The translations under genes were made by a program, and so were the position numbers. From a virus, in the IMG/VR virus record IMGVR_UViG_3300035228_000387, positions 1 to 25,589 of that record: a stretch of DNA of 25,589 nucleotides; one strand, 5' to 3'. The notes below the pieces were generated by a model, which was not told the DNA's origin, did not search any database, and saw only the letters and a list, made by a program, of their open reading frames with translations. This document shows positions 11,047-19,400 of the stretch, piece by piece; position 1 is the stretch's first letter, and every line of letters starts with the position of its first letter.

Positions 11047-12447
11047 TCACATCTCAATTGGGTCTAGGTTGATCTCACCAAACGGTTCGGGCGGCAGGAT
11101 AGGATCAGACATAACAGGGAATTTATCAGCATATGGTGCTCCTAATCCCTTGATAGCTTCAATGAAGATCTGATAGTTACTTCCTACAGTTCTATAAATT
11201 TCATCAGAACCTTTGTCAGTCATTCTCATCTTAAGGTGACGAGAATTCTCTGATTGGCGTCTGAAGTAATCCAGTCTAATATTTTCATGAATAGGAATAT
11301 AGTCATGAGAATAACCATCCTGATATACTTCTCTTCTCTCTACATCATGGAAAGTTCTATCTTCTAAGAATCTACATGAATCTTCTCTAGTTTTTACCCA
11401 GAAATCAGATTTGTATTGTGCTCCAAACTGACAATAGAAAGCGAGAGTTGTTGCATAATCTTTCTTAGCATCTTCCCATCTATCTTCTACTTCAAGACGC
11501 TGGAAGTTTGAGAATTGTCTATCAGGATCTTCATAGAGGAACATTGAAATTGCCTCTGATAGATCTGCCTCTGGATATGTCTTGAATCCTAACAATTCAT
11601 CATTAAATCCTAAAGCGCGACCACTTCTAGCATATCTACCACATGGATGAATGCAGTAATCAGAGATATTGTGATCATGATTTGTTTTTTTGTATGAGCA
11701 ATGCTTCTTGATTTCGCAATGCTTGTTGAAGTCTGCTACAGCTTCTTTCTCTGTAGTAATTTCATGATCATATGAATATACCCAGGTCTGTGAATCAGCA
11801 GTAGGAATACCAGTCAGATAACCATGCTCACATGCAACAAATGCAGTGTAATTCCAATCACCAGGAACTCTACGATTGACTGTCAGTGTTGTATCTGTAG
11901 GATTGTAGTATGCCTCATGAAAATCATTTTCAGTTCCCTCTGCGATACCACCTCTCACACAATCAACGACAAAATCAAATGCCTCACCGTCAATACTACA
12001 TCCTTTCTTGTTAATTTTTAATGAGTTTACTCTCTTATCTACAAGGATTACATCACCCCATTTATGTTGCTTGGTGAAGTTATCCCAGAAGAAATCAACT
12101 AGTTTACCCTCATCGAGATGAATACTAGACTCGCTAGTATCATAGTAATTGAAAAAGTTATAATCTCTTCTAGCTCCAAACCCAATAAATTTCATGCCTA
12201 GTTTTCTCGTCGCATCAAATTTGCGATGGAAATCTACACAACTAAGAGTAGTATTATTACCAATTATACTAACACCTAGAGGATCCATCTGAATCCCAAA
12301 GTTTTCTACTTTATGACTACAATCTCTGATCCAATAGATGACATCATCAGAGTATACGCAGTCGATACCATTTCTAGCACCAACTAACTGGGTTAATGCT
12401 AGTACAGCATCAGCTCCAGCACCAATAATTGCAATTTTTCTGCTCAT
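11047..12447 (-). CDS. Tryptophan-halogenase-like flavoprotein, 466 aa
   Basis: N-terminal Rossmann motif IIGAGADAVLAL (7-18) for FAD; FDFVVDCVRGG (157-167) matches the flavin D-C-x-G strand. CEHGYLTGIPTADSQTWVYS (206-225) aligns with the W-x-W-x-I-P region of flavin-dependent tryptophan halogenases, but the tryptophans are replaced. GRYARSGRALGFNDELLGF (270-288) fits the family's G-x-A-x-G-F-x-x-P-L/E segment in a degenerate form. The enzyme class uses FADH2, O2 and halide to halogenate an indole or other aromatic; a non-halogenating monooxygenase is equally possible here. It carries an AATAAATA late-type promoter 23 bp upstream, so it would be made late. Related genes are known in cyanophages, with unknown substrate. 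Confidence 0.75.
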   Translation of the reverse strand: MSRKIAIIGAGADAVLALTQLVGARNGIDCVYSDDVIYWIRDCSHKVENFGIQMDPLGVSIIGNNTTLSCVDFHRKFDATRKLGMKFIGFGARRDYNFFNYYDTSESSIHLDEGKLVDFFWDNFTKQHKWGDVILVDKRVNSLKINKKGCSIDGEAFDFVVDCVRGGIAEGTENDFHEAYYNPTDTTLTVNRRVPGDWNYTAFVACEHGYLTGIPTADSQTWVYSYDHEITTEKEAVADFNKHCEIKKHCSYKKTNHDHNISDYCIHPCGRYARSGRALGFNDELLGFKTYPEADLSEAISMFLYEDPDRQFSNFQRLEVEDRWEDAKKDYATTLAFYCQFGAQYKSDFWVKTREDSCRFLEDRTFHDVERREVYQDGYSHDYIPIHENIRLDYFRRQSENSRHLKMRMTDKGSDEIYRTVGSNYQIFIEAIKGLGAPYADKFPVMSDPILPPEPFGEINLDPIEM

Positions 12448-12470
12448 TTCAGAGACTATTACTTCAACCG

Positions 12471-12478
12471 TATTTATT
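12471..12478 (-). promoter_or_regulatory. T4-type late promoter (AATAAATA) for the halogenase-like gene
   Basis: AATAAATA on the minus strand fits the NATAAATA late consensus of T4-like cyanophages. It overlaps the stop codon of the 50-aa gene and is 23 bp upstream of the ATG at 12447. Confidence 0.6.
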
Positions 12479-12629
12479 AGTTCATAACAGGGAGGATATT
12501 ATAATCTTCAATTCCCTGCTCTTTTAATTGATCAATCCACCACAGGACATCCTTATCTTCATAAAATACTGCCCTTTGAAATGATGAATAACCTTTCTTT
12601 GGACGCTTCCACTCAACAGCAAATTTCAT
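12477..12629 (-). CDS. Small conserved-looking protein, 50 aa
   Basis: The ATG at 12629 gives MKFAVEWKRPKKGYSSFQRA, then VFYEDKDVLWWIDQLKEQGI and EDYNILPVMN. An in-frame ATG two codons upstream (12635) is also possible. The pattern is strand, basic loop, strand, helix, strand, with conserved-looking aromatic residues. From memory similar 50-aa proteins occur in cyanophages and are unnamed. Its stop is embedded in the late promoter of the halogenase-like gene. Confidence 0.7.
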   Translation of the reverse strand: MKFAVEWKRPKKGYSSFQRAVFYEDKDVLWWIDQLKEQGIEDYNILPVMN

Positions 12630-12671
12630 AGTCATAAAAGCTACAGTGTGATGAACCCTGACAGAGTTAGT

Positions 12672-13850
12672 CTACTTAGAATCCCACTGCTTGTCAACAG
12701 TAATGTTTGCAATACGAAACTCATCATCAACAAACTTGAGCATTTTGTTGTTGTGGTGTGCAACATAACCCTCAGGTGTGGTAGGACGAGAACCTACAAA
12801 TGTCTTGATAGACTTTTCTTTGTTGAGTTGCTTGAGAACCATCTGCTTTGCAGTACGGATACTGATGTAAGATGCAATCAAGAAGTATAGCTCTTTCTCA
12901 TACTTTACGATGAACTGTGTGCCTTGTGCCTTAGCATCTTTCCAACGCTGAATAGCACGAGCACTTTTCTTAGATGCAATCTCAATGTCAATAGCTGTAG
13001 TATAATATTTGGCAAACTTAGCAACAATATCTTTTGTATTAGCAATCTTCTTATTGGCACGAATCTGCTCATTGAAGAAACGCTTGAGCATGAGATTTAT
13101 GACAAATCTAGATTGACCCTGCAACAAAATGTTATCAAGAAATGCAGATGAACGCTTGAGTGAACCTTCTGCTACCCTGATAGTAGATTGAAAACTTACC
13201 GCATCGCGAGGATTGAATAGGGTAACACCAGTGGCATCAGCAAAATCCGCACTGGCAACAAACACATCTTTAGTAGAAAGATACTTAGGGGCTTGTTTTT
13301 GCGGTACAACTTGAGCAGTCTGGAGAGTATCTCCCTTATAAACTGTATGAAATACGATGCCAAGTTTGGAGAGATGAATCGCAGAAGCTTTTCTGGAACC
13401 CAAAGGAACAGCGTAAGTAATGGTATTAGGAGTAAAACAAATAACTCGGTTTCCACCGACAATACCGCTCCTTTTATCGTCTTGAGTGAATAGTAAGTCA
13501 CCTTGCACAATACCTGAGATATTCAGTTGTGGAAGATACGCTAAGCAATCTTTGAGTTTGCTAGCAAGTTGACCTGTATAGAAACGATCTACATCAGTAT
13601 CATCAAAACAAATCTTAGGACTAACTTTGTTGAATACAGACTTAGTGCCAATGAAGAAACGACCTGTGACAGGTTCTGTGCCACACACAATAGCAGGAGC
13701 ACCATCCCATTTTGTAGTCACGCTGATCTCACTGGGAACACCAGTCAGCATGTGACCGAACTGACGCAGAAACGAGATGACATCTTTGCCACCAGTGGAA
13801 CCGCTGTTGAGAATGTCGTCTTCTAGGTGCTCTAGGTGTGTGTTTTTCAT
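12672..13850 (-). CDS. Divergent nucleotidyltransferase/ligase-like protein, 392 aa
   Basis: Motifs of the covalent nucleotidyltransferase superfamily (DNA/RNA ligases, capping enzymes) appear in order: motif I K47-W-D-G50, a GRFFIGTKSVF strand (63-73), motif III VQGDLLF (115-121), motif IIIa-like GIVFHTV (164-170), motif IV E360-G361-Y-V, and motif V-like MLKFVD (370-375). K47 would be the adenylated lysine. Between IIIa and IV lies a helical insertion of about 190 residues (170-358), unusual for ligases. From memory, phage proteins with a TKWDGAPA motif are grouped as a DUF without tested function. A TATAAT and AGGAG site lie just upstream of ATG 13850. Activity (ligase, AMP transfer or inactive) is inferred. 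Confidence 0.65.
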   Translation of the reverse strand: MKNTHLEHLEDDILNSGSTGGKDVISFLRQFGHMLTGVPSEISVTTKWDGAPAIVCGTEPVTGRFFIGTKSVFNKVSPKICFDDTDVDRFYTGQLASKLKDCLAYLPQLNISGIVQGDLLFTQDDKRSGIVGGNRVICFTPNTITYAVPLGSRKASAIHLSKLGIVFHTVYKGDTLQTAQVVPQKQAPKYLSTKDVFVASADFADATGVTLFNPRDAVSFQSTIRVAEGSLKRSSAFLDNILLQGQSRFVINLMLKRFFNEQIRANKKIANTKDIVAKFAKYYTTAIDIEIASKKSARAIQRWKDAKAQGTQFIVKYEKELYFLIASYISIRTAKQMVLKQLNKEKSIKTFVGSRPTTPEGYVAHHNNKMLKFVDDEFRIANITVDKQWDSK

Positions 13851-13862
13851 ACTCCTATTATA
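13851..13862 (-). promoter_or_regulatory. TATAAT plus AGGAG upstream of the nucleotidyltransferase-like gene
   Basis: TATAAT (13862-13857) is directly followed by AGGAGT (13856-13851) and the ATG at 13850. There is no good -35. If used as a promoter, the leader would be only a few nt, so the -10 and the ribosome-binding site may not function in the same transcript. Confidence 0.45.
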
Positions 13863-13874
13863 GGTTGCGCTCTT

Positions 13875-13895
13875 CCACTATGGTATGTATAGTGG
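13875..13895 (-). terminator. Hairpin after the 13911-14507 gene
   Basis: A perfect 7-bp stem (CCACTAT 13875-13881 with ATAGTGG 13889-13895) and a 7-nt loop, 16 bp after the oxygenase stop. It has no U-run, so it may be a weak terminator or a transcript-end processing/protection structure. Confidence 0.5.
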
Positions 13896-13915
13896 ACAGT
13901 TTGCCAGGTGTCACC
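13892..13915 (-). repeat. Stop-embedded quasi-palindromic element 7
   Basis: GTGGACA, GT, TTGC, CAGG, TGTCAC on the plus strand, the same pattern as elements 2 and 4 more than 12 kb away. It contains the TGA stop (13913-13911) of the oxygenase gene and partly overlaps the hairpin. Confidence 0.65.
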
Positions 13916-14507
13916 TGAAAGCTGGACCGTTTGCCCATACCACCAATGATCTGCGGATGCCCTCTGTGACTGGCGTAACTCTATGCACACGATAGGAAGG
14001 GAACACGATAACATCTCCCCTATTATCTGAAGCTTCAACTATATTTCCATCGCTTATTTCTAGTCCACCACCATCATAGTCCTCAGGATCTGATAGTTGT
14101 ATTGACATGGACAGTTTTCTAGGTGGTAGATCCGTCAGCATATTATTATCTACATGCCAATCATAGTGTGTGCCACTACCATCGTATACTGTGTATTGTA
14201 AATGCTCATGAAATCCATGGATATCATATTTCCAATACATGCCATTCATACATCTAAGAATTTTACCTAGACGCTGATATATCCACTCTGTGTCATCATT
14301 TAACTCTATCCATGATGTCTTTGATACTCTTATATTATCGATAACTCCAGGTTCTGTGGTGTTACCCACTACTGCACTATCTAAATCACAAGATTCACCA
14401 AGTTTGATGATCTTATCACATTCTTCAGGTGTAAATCCTTCATCCCAAGTTTCAAAACAAGTCTCGCCACCAAAACTAGGTGACGGACAAAGACGATAAA
14501 TTGACAT
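13911..14507 (-). CDS. PKHD/prolyl-4-hydroxylase-type 2OG-Fe(II) oxygenase, 198 aa
   Basis: Canonical triad: H118-V-D120 (THYDWHVDNN) and distal H175 (SYRVHRV), with R186 in the R-x-S-L-V-x-W motif for 2-oxoglutarate. LQYTVYDGSGTHYDWHVD and YDGGGLEI are typical of the PKHD-type/P4H-like subfamily. The N-terminal F-T-P-E-E-C-D-K-I-I helix is also typical. These enzymes hydroxylate prolyl or other side chains. It begins 8 bp after the collagen-like gene on the same strand and shares its likely late transcript. The collagen repeats place Pro before Gly, the usual target, so the neighbouring protein is the best substrate guess. It ends the late block with hairpin and repeat element 7. Confidence 0.9.
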   Translation of the reverse strand: MSIYRLCPSPSFGGETCFETWDEGFTPEECDKIIKLGESCDLDSAVVGNTTEPGVIDNIRVSKTSWIELNDDTEWIYQRLGKILRCMNGMYWKYDIHGFHEHLQYTVYDGSGTHYDWHVDNNMLTDLPPRKLSMSIQLSDPEDYDGGGLEISDGNIVEASDNRGDVIVFPSYRVHRVTPVTEGIRRSLVVWANGPAFR

Positions 14508-14515
14508 AATTTAGA

Positions 14516-16489
14516 TCAGTAAATGTAACGAATGTCACCACTATTGGGGATAACTTGATACTTATCACCTTCGACAGCTCTACCAGCATCACCACCAGGA
14601 CCACCCTGACGGGTTGATGGTTGACCTGCTATACCCCAGTCTCCACCGAAACCACCTGGTTCTCCAGCCTGACCGGGTTGACCAGATGTACCAGCATTAC
14701 CAGGCGTACCAGGTTGACCAGTCTGACCTTGAGTACCAGGTTGACCAGCGGATCCAGGTTGTCCAGGAGTTCCAGAGGATCCAGGAGTTCCAGGAGTTCC
14801 AGGTTGACCACCAGCACCTCTAGATCCACGCCTACCTTTTTTACCCTTGCTGCCCCTACCGCCAGGTGTGCCAGGTGTACCAGCACTACAGCTTGCAGCG
14901 CCTCCAGGTGTACCTTGAGTACCGCGCTGACCAGGTGTTCCAGGTTGACCAGGTGATCCACTGCCACCACTTCCACCAGGTGTGCCACTACTACCAGGTG
15001 TGCCGCCCGTACCAGGTGTTCCAGGTGTTCCAGGTTGACCAGGTGTTCCAGCCTGACCAGGTTGACCAGGACCGCCACCACCGCCAGGTGTGCCAGGTTG
15101 TCCAGGAGTTCCAGGCGTACCTACAATATTTCCTGTCTTATAGTTCCATCCGCGACCAGGGGCAGCGATACCTCTGATACCCTTAATACCACCAGTACCA
15201 TCATATCCAGCAGGACCGCCAACACCACCAGAGCCGCCTTGTCCACCCATTCCACCAGTGCCAGGTCCACCACCTGAACCAGCGCCACCGCCACCGCCAC
15301 GGCTGCCACCGCCACCGCCGGATCCACCGCCGCCACCAGAACCGCCGGATCCTCCAGAACCGCCAGAACCGCCGGATCCTCCTGCACCGCCAGAGCATCC
15401 CTTCCTTCTCTCACCAGTAGCTCTCTGCTGGAAGTATGATACTGACTGATAACCACTCCGCTCCTGCTTAGGACCACGACGCGGTTTTGGCCAACCTCTG
15501 TAACTCTTTCTCCTCTTTCTTCTATTTCTTTGAGAATTTCTGTTCTCTTTCTGTTGTCTTTGTCTAAATGATTGTCTTTGTTGACCAGAACTACCAGGTG
15601 ATCCATTGCCACCAGGGCTACCGCTACTACCAGATCCACCTGATCCGCCACTACCACCAGGTGATCCACTACTACCATTTGATCCAGGGGATCCATTTTG
15701 TCCACCAGCACCAGGTGATCCATTAGGAGACCTACCGAAGGAAGAACCAGGTGATCCAGAAACACCAGTGGTAGCAGTGTTTCCATCAACACCAGTGAAA
15801 CCATCAGATCCAGGAGCTCCGCCACCACCACCAGCATAGATTCTGGCGTCAGTACCCTCACACTCTACAAATACCTTTCTAATTGCAGGCGCACCAGGGT
15901 TAGATACTGAAATAGCATGACCACCAGGTTGACTAATTGCACCACCAGCTGAATACACACCATAAGATGGTGGTGCGTTGTTTACATATACATTCAGGTT
16001 TGATGATGCCTGGTTAGCAATGACAGCAGGAGTTGCTACTGTACCACTTACAATCCTACCTTTAATTTTGAGGTATTTTGATATATTTTTGTTTAAATTT
16101 GAGTTCCAGTCAACAGCGACACTAGGTGTAGTTGGACTGGATAGTGTAGTTACATTAAAGTTCTCTTCTTCAGTATTAGGATCTTGCTCAATAACATACT
16201 CTTTGATGACATTTCTAATATCATCTGGTGTAATTGCACCATCGGTAGGAATGCCAACATGTTCAGTGGCATCTAGAACATATGGTAAATGAGATGAACT
16301 AGATGTTGGATATTTGCCCTGACTAAAGTCATACGGGGCGTCTAAGTCTGTAACTCTGTAAAGTTCTCTAGCAGAGATCGATGCAGTAGTGTTACCAAGA
16401 CCAGATCTAATATCGCCAAAAGATATCTGCGTACCAGGAGCACCAGTTAGGAGTTCTTCTGTTTTTTTACTCCAATCATTAGACGCCAT
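14516..16489 (-). CDS. Collagen-like, Gly-rich tail fibre/adhesin protein, 657 aa
   Basis: Residues 1-100 look like a phage fibre base: QISFGDIRSGLGNTTASIS and ARELYRV match short motifs of tail fibre and neck proteins. Residues 101-215 form a globular beta-rich part. Residues 219-302 and 366-440 are Gly/Ser-rich, and 303-365 is a strongly basic Arg/Lys/Gln insertion. Residues 456-640 are Gly-X-Y triplets with mostly GTP, GQP and GSP, then a short tail with IPNSGDIRYIY. Gly-X-Y arrays form triple helices, expected for a trimeric fibre or tip. Pro is nearly always in the Y position. It lies 10 bp after the 1014-aa repeat protein and 8 bp before a prolyl-hydroxylase-like gene. Long antisense Pro-rich frames here are by-products of the repeats. 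Confidence 0.8.
   Translation of the reverse strand: MASNDWSKKTEELLTGAPGTQISFGDIRSGLGNTTASISARELYRVTDLDAPYDFSQGKYPTSSSSHLPYVLDATEHVGIPTDGAITPDDIRNVIKEYVIEQDPNTEEENFNVTTLSSPTTPSVAVDWNSNLNKNISKYLKIKGRIVSGTVATPAVIANQASSNLNVYVNNAPPSYGVYSAGGAISQPGGHAISVSNPGAPAIRKVFVECEGTDARIYAGGGGGAPGSDGFTGVDGNTATTGVSGSPGSSFGRSPNGSPGAGGQNGSPGSNGSSGSPGGSGGSGGSGSSGSPGGNGSPGSSGQQRQSFRQRQQKENRNSQRNRRKRRKSYRGWPKPRRGPKQERSGYQSVSYFQQRATGERRKGCSGGAGGSGGSGGSGGSGGSGGGGGSGGGGGSRGGGGGAGSGGGPGTGGMGGQGGSGGVGGPAGYDGTGGIKGIRGIAAPGRGWNYKTGNIVGTPGTPGQPGTPGGGGGPGQPGQAGTPGQPGTPGTPGTGGTPGSSGTPGGSGGSGSPGQPGTPGQRGTQGTPGGAASCSAGTPGTPGGRGSKGKKGRRGSRGAGGQPGTPGTPGSSGTPGQPGSAGQPGTQGQTGQPGTPGNAGTSGQPGQAGEPGGFGGDWGIAGQPSTRQGGPGGDAGRAVEGDKYQVIPNSGDIRYIY
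14570..15124 (-). repeat. Collagen-like Gly-X-Pro triplet coding repeat
   Basis: A stretch encoding residues 456-640, dominated by GGT-ACA/CAA-CCT-type triplets (many copies of CCAGGTGTACC-like units on the plus strand). The array is near-perfect in phase with a few breaks (GGGGG and a Cys-containing island at about 531-537). Recombination between units would easily change its length. Confidence 0.8.
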
Positions 16490-16499
16490 GTCTTAAATA

Positions 16500-19400
16500 T
16501 CAGGAAAGTGTAAATGTGACTGATCCGACGCCTGCAACACTAATGTATACCTTAGTAGGATCTAAGGCGTCCTGTTCAATATTTAGTGAGGAAGTTCCAG
16601 AGGACACATAGGATCTGAAGATACTTGCATCGAAGCAATCAGTACCCTGTGCTGTTGCATATTGGTGCTTATTGTACTGCTTATTGTAAACCATATGGGC
16701 AGTACCTAAACCAGGACCAAATGAATTGGATGGATCAAATGGTTGAATCTCGTTATCAACAGTATTGCCAAGATCAGTTCCTCTAGTAGCATCACTATTA
16801 GTAATACCACCAACAAATCCAAGGTGAATTGCATACTGACCGACATCAAAGAAGAAGTCAACAGCAGTCGAAATACCCATGGGCTCGTTGCTATTGTCAA
16901 AAACGAATGGGATGTTTTCTGTTGTATTAAAGTACAGACAACCACGGAAGTTATCACTAGTAGCAGGACCACCATCAATATATGAAGGCATAGCAAAGTA
17001 ACCACCCTCAACATGTGACATGTCGAAGCTTGTTCTAGGAGCAAGAGTTCCTATACCAATGCGAATGAATCCAGATTCTGTGCCACCTGCACCAGTAGCT
17101 CTCTCATGGAATACTGTATTCTTGTAAACTTCAAAGTTATTTTCTTCTATCGCTGATCCATGCGTACCGATGGCAACACCACCCTCAAAGAGTGAATGAC
17201 CACCACTAAAATCTACGCCAACTCTACCATGACCAACATATAAGCTAGTATTACCAGCTCTCTTACCAGATGTTGTGCCAATACCAATACCACGGGTATT
17301 GCCTTGCATGAAGATCTCGGCATCATCAAATCCAGCGATACCTTCAGCAATTGGGAAGTTAGTTAATGTAGTGTTGAAACCAATTCTAGTTGTAAGGAAG
17401 TTTGTTGCCTGACCATCAGTAATATCAAGGTTAGCAACAGTACAGATACCTGCCTCAGAAAGAATAAAGGATGAGAAAATACCATGACCACCAGAATTTA
17501 AGTCGCCAGCATCTATTAGGTCACCATAGTTAAGGTTAATACCCGTACATGTGATAACACCAATCGTGTCGATATCACCAGCATCTTTAATCCCACCACT
17601 GTTAAGTTCTATTCCGCCACAAGTAACAAATCCAGTTTGAGCGTCAATGTTACCAGCTTGATTAATATCGCCATTGTTCAGGAATAAACCGCCACAAGTA
17701 ATAATACCTGTACCTGCAAAAATATCTGCAGTACTACTGATACTACCACCTCTAAGATTTAATCCACCAAATGTGCTGATTCCTGTTGCATTAATTTGCT
17801 TACAAGTAATGATACCGCCAGTAGCATCAATATTACCTCTAGCTGAAATGAATCCTGAAACACCATCAAGTAAGATCTTACCGAATGTTGCAATTGCACC
17901 ACCAGTATTGGAGAAGTTACCTTCAACAACAAGATCTTGACATACAACCTTACCAGTTGTAACTACACCAGTGGTATCATTTATAGAAACAGCACCAGTA
18001 ATATTAACTGGTTGAGTGAAACCAATTTCTGTGCCGCCAATAGCTACGCTACCACCTACAGTCAGTTCATTACCAATTACAAAGTTCTTACCCGCGTTTT
18101 GAGTTACATTACCAGTAATTGTCGTGTCATGTAATACACAACTAGATGTTGTAGTTGCAGAAAGAATACCAGTTGCAATAATCTCACCAGCAGTGACATC
18201 AGAGACATCAACTGCACCACCAAATGTACCACCGATAGCTAAGTTTCCGCCAACAAAAAGGTCACCAGAGAATGTGCCATCACCCCGAACATCAGCACCG
18301 CCAATAACACCAAGACCTCTACCTAATGCAGAGCTAGTAGAACCAACACCAACAAAGTTACCTACACTAATTTCACCACCAAATGTAGATATACCAGTGT
18401 TTCTAATAAAGATGCTATTGATACCAATAGATGTAATCTCATCAACTGAAATATCAGGCGTACCAGTTAATCCCGCCGCCACACCTGCGATACCAGTGAT
18501 ATCACCAATAACATTGCCAATAAATCCACCAGCAGCACCAAGTGCGCCAGTGAATGTACCCGTACCAACAATATCGACAGCATAAGATTCCCTCGGTCTA
18601 GATGTACCCACACCTACTCGACCTTCTCTTGTAGCTACAACTCTAGGTAAAAATGTAGATCCTTGAAGACCCCATAATTCTAACTGTCCACCATCAGATC
18701 CATCTACATTTTGTACTGTTCCGTTGTAAAGAACTGAAAGAAGATCTGTACCCGTTGCAATTTCTTTGAATGAGAGACCACTTCTAGAGTCTCCTAAAGT
18801 ATTAACACCAACAAATGAAATGGTTTTTTCAATACCATTTACAGTAAGACCTGTTGCTCCACCTGTAATAATACCTGTGGCAATATCGAGTTGACCAAAT
18901 GAACCTACGCCAATTGTCTCAAAGTTACCAGTACCATTAGTAATAGATTGAATACCACTGATGGATCCAACCATAGCGATATTGCCCTGCTGAGCATTAC
19001 CGCTTAATGTAAGATTTTTCGCTTCTAATTCTTGATATGTACCAACACCACTAATTGCATCTATTTGAACTATATCACCTACAGCAAAATCTGCCTGTGG
19101 GAATGTTACGGATATCCCAACAGGTCTAAACGCATAGATTGTTGATCCTACTCCAGGATTATCATTATCCCATACAGATGTAGGAAGGTTAGTTAAAGCT
19201 GAACCATCACCAACAAAACTAGTTGCTGTTACTCTACCATCTGCCGTAATAGTTGCACCAGTTGTACCAACACCAACTTGAAAAGTTGCCTCAGGTACGG
19301 TCGTGCCGATGCCAACTGAACTACCTACAGCAACATTAATGTTGCCATAATGTGTAGCAAAACCAATAACATTTACATGTCGTAGATTGGTTTCATTTTC

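Noticed and set aside
14508-14515. CTAAATT just before the PKHD oxygenase start as a late promoter
   Set aside because: It differs from CTAAATA and lies only a few bases from the ATG, so a transcript would start within the gene.
15258-15839. Long Pro-rich plus-strand frames opposite the collagen-like gene
   Set aside because: They are antisense readings of GGT/CCA triplet repeats, with low complexity and no ribosome-binding site. The minus-strand frame continues into the non-repetitive N-terminus and explains the DNA.
15121-15861. Second minus-strand frame of 246 aa inside the collagen-like gene
   Set aside because: It is a Val/Leu-rich frame-shifted reading of the same repeats, with no start context. 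The Gly frame is longer and consistent with known fibre composition.
16577-16583. CTAAATA on the minus strand inside the 1014-aa gene
   Set aside because: It occurs within coding sequence near the C-terminus, about 85 bp before the next ATG; a 7-mer is expected by chance at this AT content. It could in theory serve the collagen-like gene, but there is no further support.
18124-18585. Plus-strand 153-aa frame rich in Pro/Thr/Ile
   Set aside because: It lies antisense to the 1014-aa fibre gene and reflects its biased codons; there is no promoter or ribosome-binding site.
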